The notes under the pieces were generated by a model. That model ran no database searches. It worked only from the letters and a program-made list of their open reading frames with translations, and was not told where the DNA came from. A DNA stretch of 64,000 bases, from NCBI RefSeq assembly GCF_001187785.1, contig NZ_CP012154.1, positions 490,501 through 554,500 on the forward strand, written 5' to 3'. This document shows, piece by piece, positions 40,412 to 53,589 of the stretch. Numbering within the stretch: the stretch's first letter is position 1; each line of letters starts with the position of its first letter. Position numbers and translations under genes: made by a program. The stretch is from Wenzhouxiangella marina. Its GTDB lineage: Bacteria > Pseudomonadota > Gammaproteobacteria > Xanthomonadales > Wenzhouxiangellaceae.

Positions 40412-40415
<4 letters not shown>
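39303..40415 (+). CDS. RND efflux periplasmic adaptor lipoprotein
   Basis: Membrane-fusion protein bridging the RND pumps to an outer-membrane channel. The 370-residue lipoprotein starts MNRLLLVPGALSLLLLAAC, with the lipobox cysteine at residue 19. It has the barrel-sandwich half-motifs GRAHIVPRIAGQVVELLAEEGDRVEAGQVLARLD (described in parts) and YSEIKAPISGVVSQRMVWVGN, separated by a coiled-coil hairpin with heptad-like charges. A GGAG ribosome-binding site and a TATAGT -10 (39260-39265) precede it. Its stop overlaps the first pump gene by 4 bases. No outer-membrane factor gene is adjacent. Confidence 0.92.
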
Positions 40416-43671
<3,256 letters not shown>

Positions 43672-43675
<4 letters not shown>

Positions 43676-46600
43676 AGACCCTCAGCGGACTGGCCGTGCG
43701 CCGCCCCGTCACCACGCTGATGCTCACGCTCAGTCTGATGCTGATGGGCCTGGTCTCCCTGCGCCTGCTGCCGCTGGAGTTCTTCCCGGACGTCGATTTT
43801 CCGGGGATGATGATCGAGATTCCCTACCCGGGGAGCACCCCGGAAGAGGTCGAGCGTCTGATCACGCGGCCGGTCGAGGAAGCGCTGGCGACGATGGGCG
43901 GCATCCAGCGCATGATGTCGAGTTCCAGCGAGTCGGGCGCGCAGATGTTCATGTTCTTCGGCTGGGACGCGGACATGACCGCCCGCGGCGTCGAGGCCCG
44001 GGACAAGATCGACGGCATCCGGCATCTGCTGCCCGACGACCTGGAGCGGGTCTTCGTCCGCCGCTTCACCAACAACAGCCAGCCGGCGATGGGTCTTCGC
44101 ATCGGCTCGACGCGCGATCTGAGCGATGCCTACGAGCTCCTCGATCGCAACGTGCGTCGACGCCTCGAGCGCCTCGATGGAGTGGCCCGCGTGTCCCTGG
44201 ATGGCCTCGAGCCGCGCGCGGTTCGCGTCCAGCTGCTGGCCGATCGCGTCGCCGCCCACCAGATCGATCTGAACGAACTCAGCGCGCGCCTGCGCGCCGC
44301 CAATTTCTCCATGTCCGCCGGCTACCTGGACGACGTCAATGCCGGTCAGCGCATCCGCGTCCGGCCGATGGGCGAGTTCCGCAGTCTGGATGAGGTCCGC
44401 GAACTGCCGATCAACGAAGTTGGACTCCGTCTGCGTGACATCGCGGAGGTCAACCTCGAATCTCCGCCGCGGCGCTACGAGCGTCTCCTGGACGGGGAGT
44501 TCGCGATCGGTTTCGACGTGTTCCTGGAAAGCGGCGCCAACCTGGTGGACGTCAGCGAGCGGGTGATCGCCGAGATCGAGGCCATCGGCGAGTTGCCCGA
44601 CATGGCTGGCATCAACCTCTACGTGCTGTTCAGCCAGGCCGACGGTGTGGTGACCTCCCTGAAGGATCTGGCGATGGCGGGCCTGATCGGGGCAGTCATG
44701 TCGATGATCGTGCTCTGGCTGTTCCTGCGCCAGTGGGTGCCGACCCTGATCGTGATGCTGTCGGTGCCGGCGGCGGTCCTGATCACCCTGGCGGCGATGT
44801 ACTTCCTGGGGCTGAGCCTGAACATCCTGACCATGATGGGTCTGATGCTCGCCATCGGCATGCTCGTCGACAACGGCGTGGTCGTGACCGAGAGCATCTA
44901 CCGGCGCAAGCAGATGCTGCCCGACTCGCCGGGCAGGGCGACCCTGCTCGGGGTGCGCGAAGTGGCCCTGGCGATCAGTGCCGGCACCCTGACCACGATC
45001 ATCGTCTTCCTGCCCAATATCTTCGGCGCTCAGAACCAGGTCACCCTGTTCCTGTCGCATGTGGCCTACACGATCTCCATCGCCCTGCTGGCTTCGCTGA
45101 TCATCGCGCAGACCATCATTCCGTTGCTGGCCCTGCGCGTGAAGGTGCCGGCCGAGCAGAAGGGCAACCGCTGGTTGACGGGCCTGACCAACGCCTATGC
45201 TCGCGTGCTGGGGGGCAGCCTGAAATTCCGCTGGACCGCCGCGCTCTGCGTGTTTCTGTTGCTGGTCACGGCGATGATTCCGATGGGCGGCGTCCAGAGC
45301 AATATGTTCGACGAGTCCGATGACGACCGCTTGATGCTGCGCTACAACGTCGAGGGCAACTACCGCCTGGAGAAGGTGCGTGAAGCGGTCGACCAGATCG
45401 AAGACTACCTGCGCGCCAACCAGGCCGAATTCGGTTTCGAATCCCTGTACTCCTACTACGCCTCGAACCGGGCCGAGACCACCCTGATCCTGGCCGAGGA
45501 CCGCGAGATCTCGATCGAGGAGATTCGCCGACGCGTCAGCGAGTCGATTCCCCCGATCGCGATCGGTCGACCCAGCTTCGAGGTCCAGCGCAACGGTGGC
45601 GCGGAGAACCTGAGTGTCAATCTCTACGGTGAGTCCAGCGAGCGCCTGTACGAAATCGCCGAGGAGGTCGTGCGGGTGCTTTCCCGTCTCGAGGGCCTGA
45701 GCGATGTGCGCGCCGAGGGTGCCGCCGGGGCCGAGGAGGTGCGGGTGGTGGTCGACCGCGAAGTGGCTCAGCGCAATGGCCTGTCGACGGAACAGGTTGC
45801 CCGCTCCGTGGCCGTGGCCATGCGTGGCCAGACCCTGAACGAGTACCGCACCCCCGAGGGTGAGCTGGACATGCGCCTCGAATTCCAGGGCGCGGACCGC
45901 CAGACCATCGCCCAGCTCGAGGCCCTGCCGCTGGTCAACGACCGGGGAGAGCGGGTCCGTCTGTCGACCGTGGCCCGCCTGGAGGTGGTCCGCGGGCCGG
46001 ACGAGATTCGCCGCCAGGAACGCCGTACCTCATTGAGCGTGTCGGCCAACCTGGGTGAGCTGACCATGAACGAGGCCCGCGACCGGATCTCGGCGGTGAT
46101 GGACCAGATCGCGCTGCCCTCGGGCTATGCCTGGAGCTACGGCCGCGCCTTCCAGCAGGAAGACGAGGCCATGCAGCAGATGGTCTTCAACATGCTGCTG
46201 GCCATTGCCCTGGTCTTCATCGTGATGGCGGCCCTGTTCGAGTCGACCCTGTTCCCGGTCTCGATCATCACCTCGATCCTGTTCAGCTTCATCGGCGTGT
46301 ACTGGTTCTTCTTCATCACCGGCACCGAGATGTCCCTGATGGGCCTGATCGGCATGCTGGTGCTGATGGGCATCGTGGTCAACAACGGCATCGTGCTGAT
46401 CGACCACGTCAACAATCTGCGCCGCCGCGGCATGGCACGTGACGAGGCCATCGTCCAGGCCGGGCGCGATCGCCTGCGGCCGATCCTGATGACCGCGGCG
46501 ACGACCATTCTGGCGATGATTCCCCTGGCCATGGGCAGCACCCGCATCGGCGGTGGTGGCCCACCGTACTTCCCGATGGCCCGCGCCATCATCGGCGGCC

Positions 46601-46719
46601 TGGCCTTTTCGACCGTCGTCAGCCTGGTCGTCGTGCCCTACATCTACGTGCTGCTCGATGATCTGCGGGCCTGGGTGGGCAAAGTGAGAAGGCGGGCGGT
46701 GGGCCGCGCAGTGGCCTGA
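43672..46719 (+). CDS. RND-family efflux pump inner-membrane subunit (second)
   Basis: A 1015-residue RND protein, paralogous to the preceding pump and translated from the same mRNA (4-base overlap). Key parts are LPLEFFPDVDFPGMMIEIPYPG near the start, MMGLMLAIGMLVDNGVVVTESI in TM4 and LIGMLVLMGIVVNNGIVLIDHV in TM10-11. One adaptor with two RND subunits recalls MdtABC, where the pump is a heterotrimer of two different subunits. A heteromeric pump is a reasonable inference. The substrate is unknown. A long inverted repeat follows the gene. Confidence 0.93.
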
Positions 46720-46736
46720 AGAGGGTGAGGCGGGCC

Positions 46737-46930
46737 GCGCGGTGGCCGGATCGGTCGCCTGCATGGAACGCCTTTCTCGATTCCTTGGGTGCGGGTGGCG
46801 TTCGGGTGCCATCGAATGGCGTCCGGGGCTGCCGGTTGCTTACGGGTCTCTCCTGGTTTCCTGCTCGCCTCTGGCGCGAACGGGTCCGTGCCTGCGTCCG
46901 CCATGCAGGCGACCGATCCGGCCACCGCGC
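46737..46930. repeat. Perfect 30-bp inverted repeat between convergent genes
   Basis: Arms at 46737-46766 and 46901-46930 are exact reverse complements (left arm begins GCGCGGTGGCCGGATCGGTC), separated by 134 bases. In addition GGGCCGCGCAGTGGCC at 46701-46716 is repeated with one mismatch at 46732-46747. The region 46720-46983 has no credible gene. The arms might form a large cruciform or bidirectional mRNA 3' stem between the pump and antiporter genes. Confidence 0.85.
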
Positions 46931-46983
46931 GTCCCTTTGGGTGATGGGGAAGAAGGGCGGGTGGTTTCGATTGGGTTTGCCGA

Positions 46984-48204
46984 TTAGCGCTGGCTTTGCA
47001 GTTTGCTCGGTTCGGGCGACTGATCCTGGAAATGCTTCATTGCTCGCTGGGCCATGGGAATCGTGAGCATGGTCGAGGCGGCGGCCATCAGCAGCAGGGC
47101 GGTGAAGGTCTCGGCGCTGATCACGGCCCGGTCCAGAAGGATATTGGCGAAGATGATCATGATCAGGGCCTTGGTCTGCAGCAGCCAGCCGATCAGTCGG
47201 GCCTGGCCCGGTGGCCAATCGAGGATTCGGCCGGCCAGCCGGAGTCCGAGAAGCTTGCCGCCGACCCCGGCCAGGAGCAGTGCCGCGGCGGCAGCGAAGA
47301 CGCTCGCACCGCCGAGCTGCCACTCCGTGCGCAGGCCCGTGTAGAGAAAGAACACCGGCATCATCACCAGCAGCAGCATTTCCCGCAGCCGGTCGAGGCG
47401 CTGCTGGTCGAGCCAGTCGGCCTCCAGAACGGCCCCGGCCAGGAAGGCGCCCACCATGTAGTGCAGGCCCGCCCAGTCGGCGGCCAGGGCGCAGAGGGCC
47501 AACCAGACCAGGCTGAGGAACCACCGATCCTGCGGGTTCAGGCGTGGCAGGGCGCGGCGGAGGATCACCGTGGCCAGGAAGAACAGGCCGAGAAAGGCTG
47601 CCTGCTTGCCCAGGCGTTCCAGGTCGACCAGGATCAGGGCCAGCAGGCCCCAGATGGCCAGGTCGTCCAGGCTGGCGTAGCGCAGCACGCGTTGGCCGAG
47701 TGACTTGCGAAGAATCTCCAGCCGCTCCATGAACAGGATCAGGATCGGCAGGGCGGTGACCGAGCAGGCCATTCCGATGGCGGCAACGAACTGCCACGAG
47801 CTGGCACTCGGTCCCATCCAGCCCGGCGCATGCCAGAGCAGTCCCATGCCGACCACACCACCCAGAACCAGCGGACCGAGCATGGCCAGGCCGGCGGTCA
47901 CCGTGCTGTCCCGGCGCTCCCGCCAGGCCTGGCTCAGATCGAGCTCGGTGCCGGCGATCCAGACGAACAGGATGACGCCCCAGCTAGCCACGCCGCCGAG
48001 CATGGCGATGACTTCCTCGTTGAGCACGGTCCGGTGGATTTCAGGAAAGGCCGCGCCGAACAGGCCAGGCCCCAGCGCGATGCCGGTCAGGATCTGGACG
48101 ACCACCAGCGGCGCCCAGGCATCGGTCCGGCCCAGGCGCCAGATCAGCCAGGGCAAAGCCAGCACGGTGGCCAGTGCGATCAGAAAGAGTTCGCTGGAGG
48201 GCAT
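46984..48204 (-). CDS. CPA2-family cation:proton antiporter (membrane domain only)
   Basis: A 406-residue membrane protein with about 12-13 hydrophobic segments, such as LFLIALATVLALPWLIWRLG, GVILFVWIAGTELDLSQAW, ACSVTALPILILFME and the conserved ASLDDLAIWGLLALIL, whose acidic pair is the ion-binding site in CPA2 antiporters. No RCK domain follows. It probably exchanges K+ or Na+ for protons. It is located 48 bases downstream of a second CPA2 antiporter on the same strand, so the two are likely co-transcribed. Confidence 0.88.
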   Translation of the reverse strand: MPSSELFLIALATVLALPWLIWRLGRTDAWAPLVVVQILTGIALGPGLFGAAFPEIHRTVLNEEVIAMLGGVASWGVILFVWIAGTELDLSQAWRERRDSTVTAGLAMLGPLVLGGVVGMGLLWHAPGWMGPSASSWQFVAAIGMACSVTALPILILFMERLEILRKSLGQRVLRYASLDDLAIWGLLALILVDLERLGKQAAFLGLFFLATVILRRALPRLNPQDRWFLSLVWLALCALAADWAGLHYMVGAFLAGAVLEADWLDQQRLDRLREMLLLVMMPVFFLYTGLRTEWQLGGASVFAAAAALLLAGVGGKLLGLRLAGRILDWPPGQARLIGWLLQTKALIMIIFANILLDRAVISAETFTALLLMAAASTMLTIPMAQRAMKHFQDQSPEPSKLQSQR

Positions 48205-48252
48205 GCTCGGAATCCGGGCGAAATCGGAACGTGGTGTCTCGGCTTCGGTGAC

Positions 48253-49830
48253 TCAGACCCAGTCGCGGGTGCCCTGGTCCTGCTCCAGACACTTGATGGC
48301 GTGGCCGGCCAGGCTCAGGCCCGCTTCGCGCATGGTCAGGTAGGTCTCGTCGGCCCCGGCCGCGCGGATCTTGTCGACGTGCTCTTCGTAGAGGGCATGG
48401 GAAATGATCGGTCCCGTAAAGCCGCGCTCGCGCAGTTTGCGTGCCGCGATCAGCTTGGCTTCGAGGTCGTCCATGGCGAGCACCACCACTTCCAGGCAGC
48501 CAAGATTGACCGAGCGCCAGAAGTCCGTGTCCTCGGCGTCGGCCAGAATCACGTGGCGATTGTGCTCACGGTGCTCGGCGACGCGGTAGGGGTCGGCGTC
48601 GATGCCGACCAGGTCGCTCATGGACTCTTCGAGGCGCTCGAAAGCCGCGGTACCCGTTCGGCCCATGCCCATGATCAGGGCTCGGGCCGAACTCAGGTCG
48701 GGCGGGATTTCGTCCGGGTGCGCGGTCCTGCGCTGATAGCGGCACAGGCGGTTCTCGTAGCGCTCGAACAGGGCGTGCGCGGCGCGATTGAGCGGCGCCG
48801 ACACGGTGAAGCCCAGGGACACGGTGAGCGCCAGCGGCACCAGCCATTCGTTCATGACGGGAATGCCGGCGGCCACGATCAGGCCGAACTCGGAGTAGGC
48901 GGTCAAGGCGAGTGCAGCCAGGAAGGCGTTGCGTGCGCGCAGGTGGAAGGCGGCGAGGATGAAGAAGAACAGCAGGCCCTTGAGGGGTAGCAGGGCGATC
49001 AGGGTCAGGGCGAACAGCCAGTCGCCGAGGGTGGGCAGGCCGGACATGCCGATCTGCAGAAAGAAGCCGACCAGGAACAGTTCCTTCAAGCCCCAGAGGG
49101 ATTCGGAGACATCGCTGGCGCGGGGATGTCCGGCCAGCAGCACGCCCATCAGCAGGGCGCCGACCTCGGAGCTCAGACCGACAGCCTCGAAGCCCATGCC
49201 GCCGAGCACCGTGGCCAGCAGCATGCCCATCAGCACCAGCATCTCGTCGCGGCCGGACAGGTCGAGGAGCCAGTAGATCACCGGGCGCAGCAGGGGCAGG
49301 GCGAACACGGCCAGGGCCCAGATCGAAGGCGTCTTGTCGCTGAAGATGCTCAGCACCAGCAGGGCAATCAGGTCCTGCACGATCAGGATGCCGATCGCCA
49401 TGCGGCCGTGGAAGGCCGTCAGCTCGCGCTTGGCCTCGAGAATCTTGGCGGCCAGGACCGTCGAGGAGAAGGCCAGGGCCACGCCGACCAGGGCTGCGAC
49501 CTGCAGGTCCAGGCCCATCCACCAGAACAGCGCCGGGGCGAACACCGCCACGGAGATCAGGAAGTGCAGGCCGCCGCCGCCGAGCACCGCGGCCTGACCG
49601 AGCTGGCGCAGTTTCAGTTTCAGTCCGACGGTGAACAGCAGCAGCAGGACGCCGAGATGCGCCACGTGCTCCAGCACCTCGCCCGTGTAGTGGGGCAGCA
49701 CGCCGAAGCGTTGTCCGATCCAGTTCAGGCCGAAGCCGGCGGCGAGGAAGCCGACCAGGGGCGGCAGGCCGATCTGCTTGACCGCCAGACCGAAGATGAA
49801 GGCCAGACCGATGCTGAAGACTTCGAACAT
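48253..49830 (-). CDS. CPA2-family K+/H+ antiporter with C-terminal RCK (TrkA-N) domain
   Basis: A 525-residue protein like Kef/YbaL-type systems. Residues about 1-370 are membrane segments, including LLLLFTVGLKLKLRQL, ALAFSSTVLAAKIL and MAIGILIVQDLIALLVL (the QD motif of CPA2 proteins). Residues about 390-525 form an RCK-N Rossmann domain with ARALIMGMGRTGTAAFERL as the nucleotide-binding loop and an acidic VGIDADPYRVAEH after strand 2. It probably senses NAD(H) or ligand and gates K+ efflux. It is followed by a second antiporter lacking this domain. Confidence 0.9.
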   Translation of the reverse strand: MFEVFSIGLAFIFGLAVKQIGLPPLVGFLAAGFGLNWIGQRFGVLPHYTGEVLEHVAHLGVLLLLFTVGLKLKLRQLGQAAVLGGGGLHFLISVAVFAPALFWWMGLDLQVAALVGVALAFSSTVLAAKILEAKRELTAFHGRMAIGILIVQDLIALLVLSIFSDKTPSIWALAVFALPLLRPVIYWLLDLSGRDEMLVLMGMLLATVLGGMGFEAVGLSSEVGALLMGVLLAGHPRASDVSESLWGLKELFLVGFFLQIGMSGLPTLGDWLFALTLIALLPLKGLLFFFILAAFHLRARNAFLAALALTAYSEFGLIVAAGIPVMNEWLVPLALTVSLGFTVSAPLNRAAHALFERYENRLCRYQRRTAHPDEIPPDLSSARALIMGMGRTGTAAFERLEESMSDLVGIDADPYRVAEHREHNRHVILADAEDTDFWRSVNLGCLEVVVLAMDDLEAKLIAARKLRERGFTGPIISHALYEEHVDKIRAAGADETYLTMREAGLSLAGHAIKCLEQDQGTRDWV

Positions 49831-49963
49831 AGATGCCCCGCTTGCGTTTCGATGGTTCCGGATCTTCCCTGCAAATCATCATAGCCGCTGCCGGGTGGAT
49901 TGGGCGGGCTTCGGAACATCGGCGCTATACTCGAAACGTCCTGCCATCGATGGAGTCGCGGTC

Positions 49964-50980
49964 ATGCTGGGTCGTCTGTGTTGTCTTTCCATGATGCTGT
50001 CGGTCAGTCTCTGGGCCGGTGCTGCGCTGGCCGAGCCCCTGGAGGCGGCCGGGGTTCAGCGGCAGGCGGCCGAACTCCATGCCCTGGTGATGCGCCAGGA
50101 CTGGGTCGTGGCCGAGGCTCGCCTCGACGCCCTGGCGAGCAACCCATCGCTGCGCCCGGCCGAGCGTGACGCGGTGGCCTGGTTGCTGATCCATCGACTG
50201 CGCTCCGAGCGGCCCGGGGCCCTGCCGGCCCGGCTGATGGCGAGGCTTCAGGACTGGCGGCCCCAGGCCTGGCGATCGCACGAGGAATCCGCATCGCATC
50301 AAATTCCGCGCTACAACGTGGCCGGTCAGGCCCTGGGCCTGGCAAACCAGTGGGACTATGCGGAAGGCGAAGCCGACCTGCTGGGGCAGGGCAGGCGGTC
50401 CATGACCGAGGCCCTGGCGCGCTATCGTGAGGACCCCTCGGCCCCTTATGCGCTGGGGCTTCGTGCCGCACTGGCACGGGCCAGCGAGGGACGGCTGCGC
50501 AAGTGGGCCGAGGCGGCTGCGGCCGATCCGCTGCTGAGCGAGGCCCTGATGCCCGAGCTGTGGCTGGCGCTGGGCGAGCTCGACACGCTCGGTCAATGGT
50601 TGGTCTCGTCCGAGCCACGCCGGGTCGCGGAGCTGCTGGCCCGCGCCCGTTCGGTGCTGGCGCCGGAAGCCTTCGTCGACTTGGCGCTCCATCTCGAAGG
50701 GCATCCGGATCGAGCCAGCCGCGCGCTGGCCCTGGCGCGCCTGACCGATGCCTGGCTGGCGCTCGATGACTGGCCCGAGGCCTGGGCGCGCGAGCTCTGG
50801 TCCCGGATCGATGATCCCGAGCTGGCCGCGACGGTTTCGCTGCAGCTGGCCCGGCTGGATGCGCCGCGGCGCTGGCGGGCCGAGCCGGCGTCCGCACCAC
50901 CCGGGGCGCTCGACTCACCCGTGCTCGAGCGCATCCAGTCCCTTCGGCCTTCCCTGGTCCCGCAGGAGGTGCAGCGATGA
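49964..50980 (+). CDS. Exported protein of unknown function, coupled to the M14 peptidase
   Basis: I do not recognise this 338-residue protein. It has a signal peptide (MLGRLCCLSMMLSVSLWAGAALA) and a mature part rich in Ala, Leu, Arg and Trp, with repeated helical pairs (VVAEARLDALASNPSLRPAER, ASEGRLRKWAEAAAADPLLSEAL). The helical-hairpin pattern recalls TPR or HEAT-like solenoids. A TATACT -10 at 49926-49931 lies 33 bases before the ATG. The stop overlaps the peptidase start (ATGA), so the two are expressed together. A role in secretion or folding of the peptidase is possible but unproven. Confidence 0.7.
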   Translation: MLGRLCCLSMMLSVSLWAGAALAEPLEAAGVQRQAAELHALVMRQDWVVAEARLDALASNPSLRPAERDAVAWLLIHRLRSERPGALPARLMARLQDWRPQAWRSHEESASHQIPRYNVAGQALGLANQWDYAEGEADLLGQGRRSMTEALARYREDPSAPYALGLRAALARASEGRLRKWAEAAAADPLLSEALMPELWLALGELDTLGQWLVSSEPRRVAELLARARSVLAPEAFVDLALHLEGHPDRASRALALARLTDAWLALDDWPEAWARELWSRIDDPELAATVSLQLARLDAPRRWRAEPASAPPGALDSPVLERIQSLRPSLVPQEVQR

Positions 50981-53544
50981 GCCGGCGTCTGATTCTCGGC
51001 AGCCTCGCGCTGCTCCTGCTGTCGTCCTCTGCCTTTGGCCAGCGCCTGGCCAACTGGACCGAAGGCAATGGTGAACTCGGGCTGGGCTATCCGGTGCCGA
51101 TCCCGGTCGACACGCCCTTGCCCTTCGACGGATTCCGGACCTACGCGGGCCTGCACAGCCGCCATCAGGACCTGATGCTCCAGTCCGATCGCGTGAGCGG
51201 CGAAGTCGTCGGCCAGAGCCGCAACGGTCGTGAGATCTGGGCCTATCGCCTGGCCGCGTCCGGCGACCGAACGCCCGAAGGCCTGCCGCGCTCGGCGGTT
51301 TTCTACACGGGCGGCATCCACGCCCGCGAGTGGCAGTCGCCCGAGGTCGTGACTGGCCTGATGGAGCGCCTGGTTGCCGGGCAGGGCGATCACTTTCTGA
51401 CGGATTTCGTCGCCGATCACGTCAATGTCGTGGTGCTGCCCGTGATGAACATCGACGGCTTCCTGCAGACCCAGGCCAATCCGTCCCGCAACTGGCTGGA
51501 GACCGACAATCGCAACCCGCAGTTCTGGCCTCGCGACGGGCGCATGCGTCGCAAGAACCTGCGTGGCACGGACGGGGATTTCTTCACCACCGGCGATCAT
51601 CTGGCCGGGGTCGATCTGAATCGGAACAATCCGCCGTTCTGGCCGGGGCCGCCGGAGACCGGCATCCAGGATGACCTGACCTGGCGCGGACCGTCAGCGC
51701 AGTCCGAGCCCGAGATCCAGGCCATGCTGGCCGCCGCGGGGCTCGCCCCGGCCGATCGCCTGCGCTTCTTCGCCGACATGCACAGCTACACCAGCGTGTT
51801 CTTCAGCGTCCACACCTCGAATCTGCGCCGCAATGCCATCCAGTCGCGCCTGTTCAGCACGCTGTCGAATCATCACGCGGCCCTGCCGGGCAACCGCGTC
51901 TATGTCGATTCGGTCAGCAGCATCGACGTCGGTATCGGGACGACCTCGGAGTACTTCGGTCAGCTCTATCAGATTCCCTCGGCCACCTGGGAGATCGAGC
52001 CCGGCGAGAACGGGGCGGTGGACTACGGTGGCTTCGGCAACAATGGCCACGACGGCTTCATCCTGCCCGAGTCCGAGATCCGCCGCGTGCGCGAGAACCT
52101 GGCCGAGACCATGCTGGTGGCGGCGTACCACATGGCGGATCCGCCCCACGTCGCCATGGCCGAGGTCGTGGACGTGGCCACGGGTGCGGTGGTCTGGTCG
52201 GCACACTGGGACGACGCCGAGAACGAAATGCGCGACTTCGTCAACCAGTCCCTGGCGCCACTGGTGCCGGGCCGAGCCTACGAGCTCTGGATGGCCTTCA
52301 GCAAGCCGATGCGCTGGCGCGAGAATGGTCAGGTCGTTCCCTTCCCCGGCCGCAGCGCCAGTTCGATCAACCTGAACCTCTGGATCGAGTCCGGCAACGA
52401 CGTGATCGCGGCCGACTTCGGGCCACCCGAATGGCTGGATCAGGCGGGCGGCGCGCCGAACGGCTACCACCGCTATCGGGACGACGCCTTCCGCATCGCC
52501 TTCACGATTTCCGATGCGCCGGAAACCCTGGCGCAGATCGATGAGATCAACGCCGGTGAAGACGGCATCCACTTCACCGTGCTGACCAGCGATCTGACCG
52601 GCAATCTCCTCGACGCCAACCCGGCCACCCGGGCGCGTTGGGAGGATGGCGCCTGGGCCGATTACGACAGCGCCAGCGGCAGCCTGGACTCGGGCGGTGC
52701 CGATCGCTCCCTGGAGCTCGATCTTCGCGTCGCTGCCGGCGACCCCGGGACCGAAGCCGTGCGTGGCGTGCACAGCGCCATGTGGATCGACCCCGACCGC
52801 GGCGGCGAAGGTTGGGTGATCGAGGTGCTGCCCGATGGCCAGGCCGTGGGCTACTGGTTCACCTACGACGAAGAGGGTCATCCGCGCTGGCTGCTTGGAC
52901 AGGGGCCGGTGGTTGCCAATCAGATTCGCTTCGAGAACCTGCTCGCGCCGGTCGGCGGTCGTTTCGGTCCTGGCTTCGACCCGGACGAAGTCGAGCTGCT
53001 GCCGGCCGGTTCGGCCCGCCTGGTCTTCAGCGACTGCGAACAGGGCTGGTTCGACTACCGGGCCTTCGGTCAGACCCAGCGCCTGCCCTTGAACCGCCTG
53101 ACCCGCGGCCTCGGACTCGACTGCGGCCCCAGCGATGTGCCGCCACCCGATCGAGCGGTGCAGAACGGCTCCTGGTTCGATCCCGATCACGCCGGCGAAG
53201 GCTACACCGTCCAGTGGCTGGACAATGGCCAGGTGCTGGTGATGTGGTTCAGCTACGACGCGACCGGGCAGCAGTACTGGATGCTGGGCCAGGGTGAGAG
53301 CCAGGCCGGTGACGACCGCATCCTGCTCGACAACGTGCTGTCGGCCCGGGGTGCTCGATTCGGACGTGCCTTCGACCCGCAGGAGGTCGAACTCTTCGAT
53401 TGGGGTTCGATCGAAATGCAGCTCGGCTGCGAGACCGGTTCGGCCAGCTACCAGTCGCTGCTGCCCGAGTTCGGCAGCGGTGATTTCGAGCTGCTGCGCC
53501 TCAGTTACATCGACGGCCTGACCACGTGCCCGCCTGGGAATTGA
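50977..53544 (+). CDS. Secreted M14-family zinc carboxypeptidase with duplicated C-terminal domain
   Basis: An 855-residue exported metallopeptidase. Signal peptide: MSRRLILGSLALLLLSSSAFG. The M14 catalytic domain has zinc ligands His115 and Glu118 in GGIHAREWQSPE and His269 in DMHSYTSVF. The catalytic glutamate lies in SATWEIEPGE (about 339-341). After a beta-rich linker come two copies of a domain of about 120 residues (about 597-716 and 728-851). Each has a W-[FI]-DPDxxGEG start, a W-F-[TS]-YD centre, an LGQG motif, RFGxxFDPxEVEL and a terminal Cys. The repeat is typical of secreted proteins in Lysobacterales-like bacteria. It probably degrades extracellular peptides. Confidence 0.88.
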   Translation: MSRRLILGSLALLLLSSSAFGQRLANWTEGNGELGLGYPVPIPVDTPLPFDGFRTYAGLHSRHQDLMLQSDRVSGEVVGQSRNGREIWAYRLAASGDRTPEGLPRSAVFYTGGIHAREWQSPEVVTGLMERLVAGQGDHFLTDFVADHVNVVVLPVMNIDGFLQTQANPSRNWLETDNRNPQFWPRDGRMRRKNLRGTDGDFFTTGDHLAGVDLNRNNPPFWPGPPETGIQDDLTWRGPSAQSEPEIQAMLAAAGLAPADRLRFFADMHSYTSVFFSVHTSNLRRNAIQSRLFSTLSNHHAALPGNRVYVDSVSSIDVGIGTTSEYFGQLYQIPSATWEIEPGENGAVDYGGFGNNGHDGFILPESEIRRVRENLAETMLVAAYHMADPPHVAMAEVVDVATGAVVWSAHWDDAENEMRDFVNQSLAPLVPGRAYELWMAFSKPMRWRENGQVVPFPGRSASSINLNLWIESGNDVIAADFGPPEWLDQAGGAPNGYHRYRDDAFRIAFTISDAPETLAQIDEINAGEDGIHFTVLTSDLTGNLLDANPATRARWEDGAWADYDSASGSLDSGGADRSLELDLRVAAGDPGTEAVRGVHSAMWIDPDRGGEGWVIEVLPDGQAVGYWFTYDEEGHPRWLLGQGPVVANQIRFENLLAPVGGRFGPGFDPDEVELLPAGSARLVFSDCEQGWFDYRAFGQTQRLPLNRLTRGLGLDCGPSDVPPPDRAVQNGSWFDPDHAGEGYTVQWLDNGQVLVMWFSYDATGQQYWMLGQGESQAGDDRILLDNVLSARGARFGRAFDPQEVELFDWGSIEMQLGCETGSASYQSLLPEFGSGDFELLRLSYIDGLTTCPPGN

Positions 53545-53589
53545 CGCAGTCGAAGCATCTGGCCCGTCATGGAGTGAGTTGCAGCGGCG

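Noticed and set aside
46619-47797. Long open frame across the inverted repeat and the antiporter gene
   Set aside because: It is antisense or out of frame to two conserved genes. Its recurrent MAGSVACM start is produced by the inverted repeat itself.
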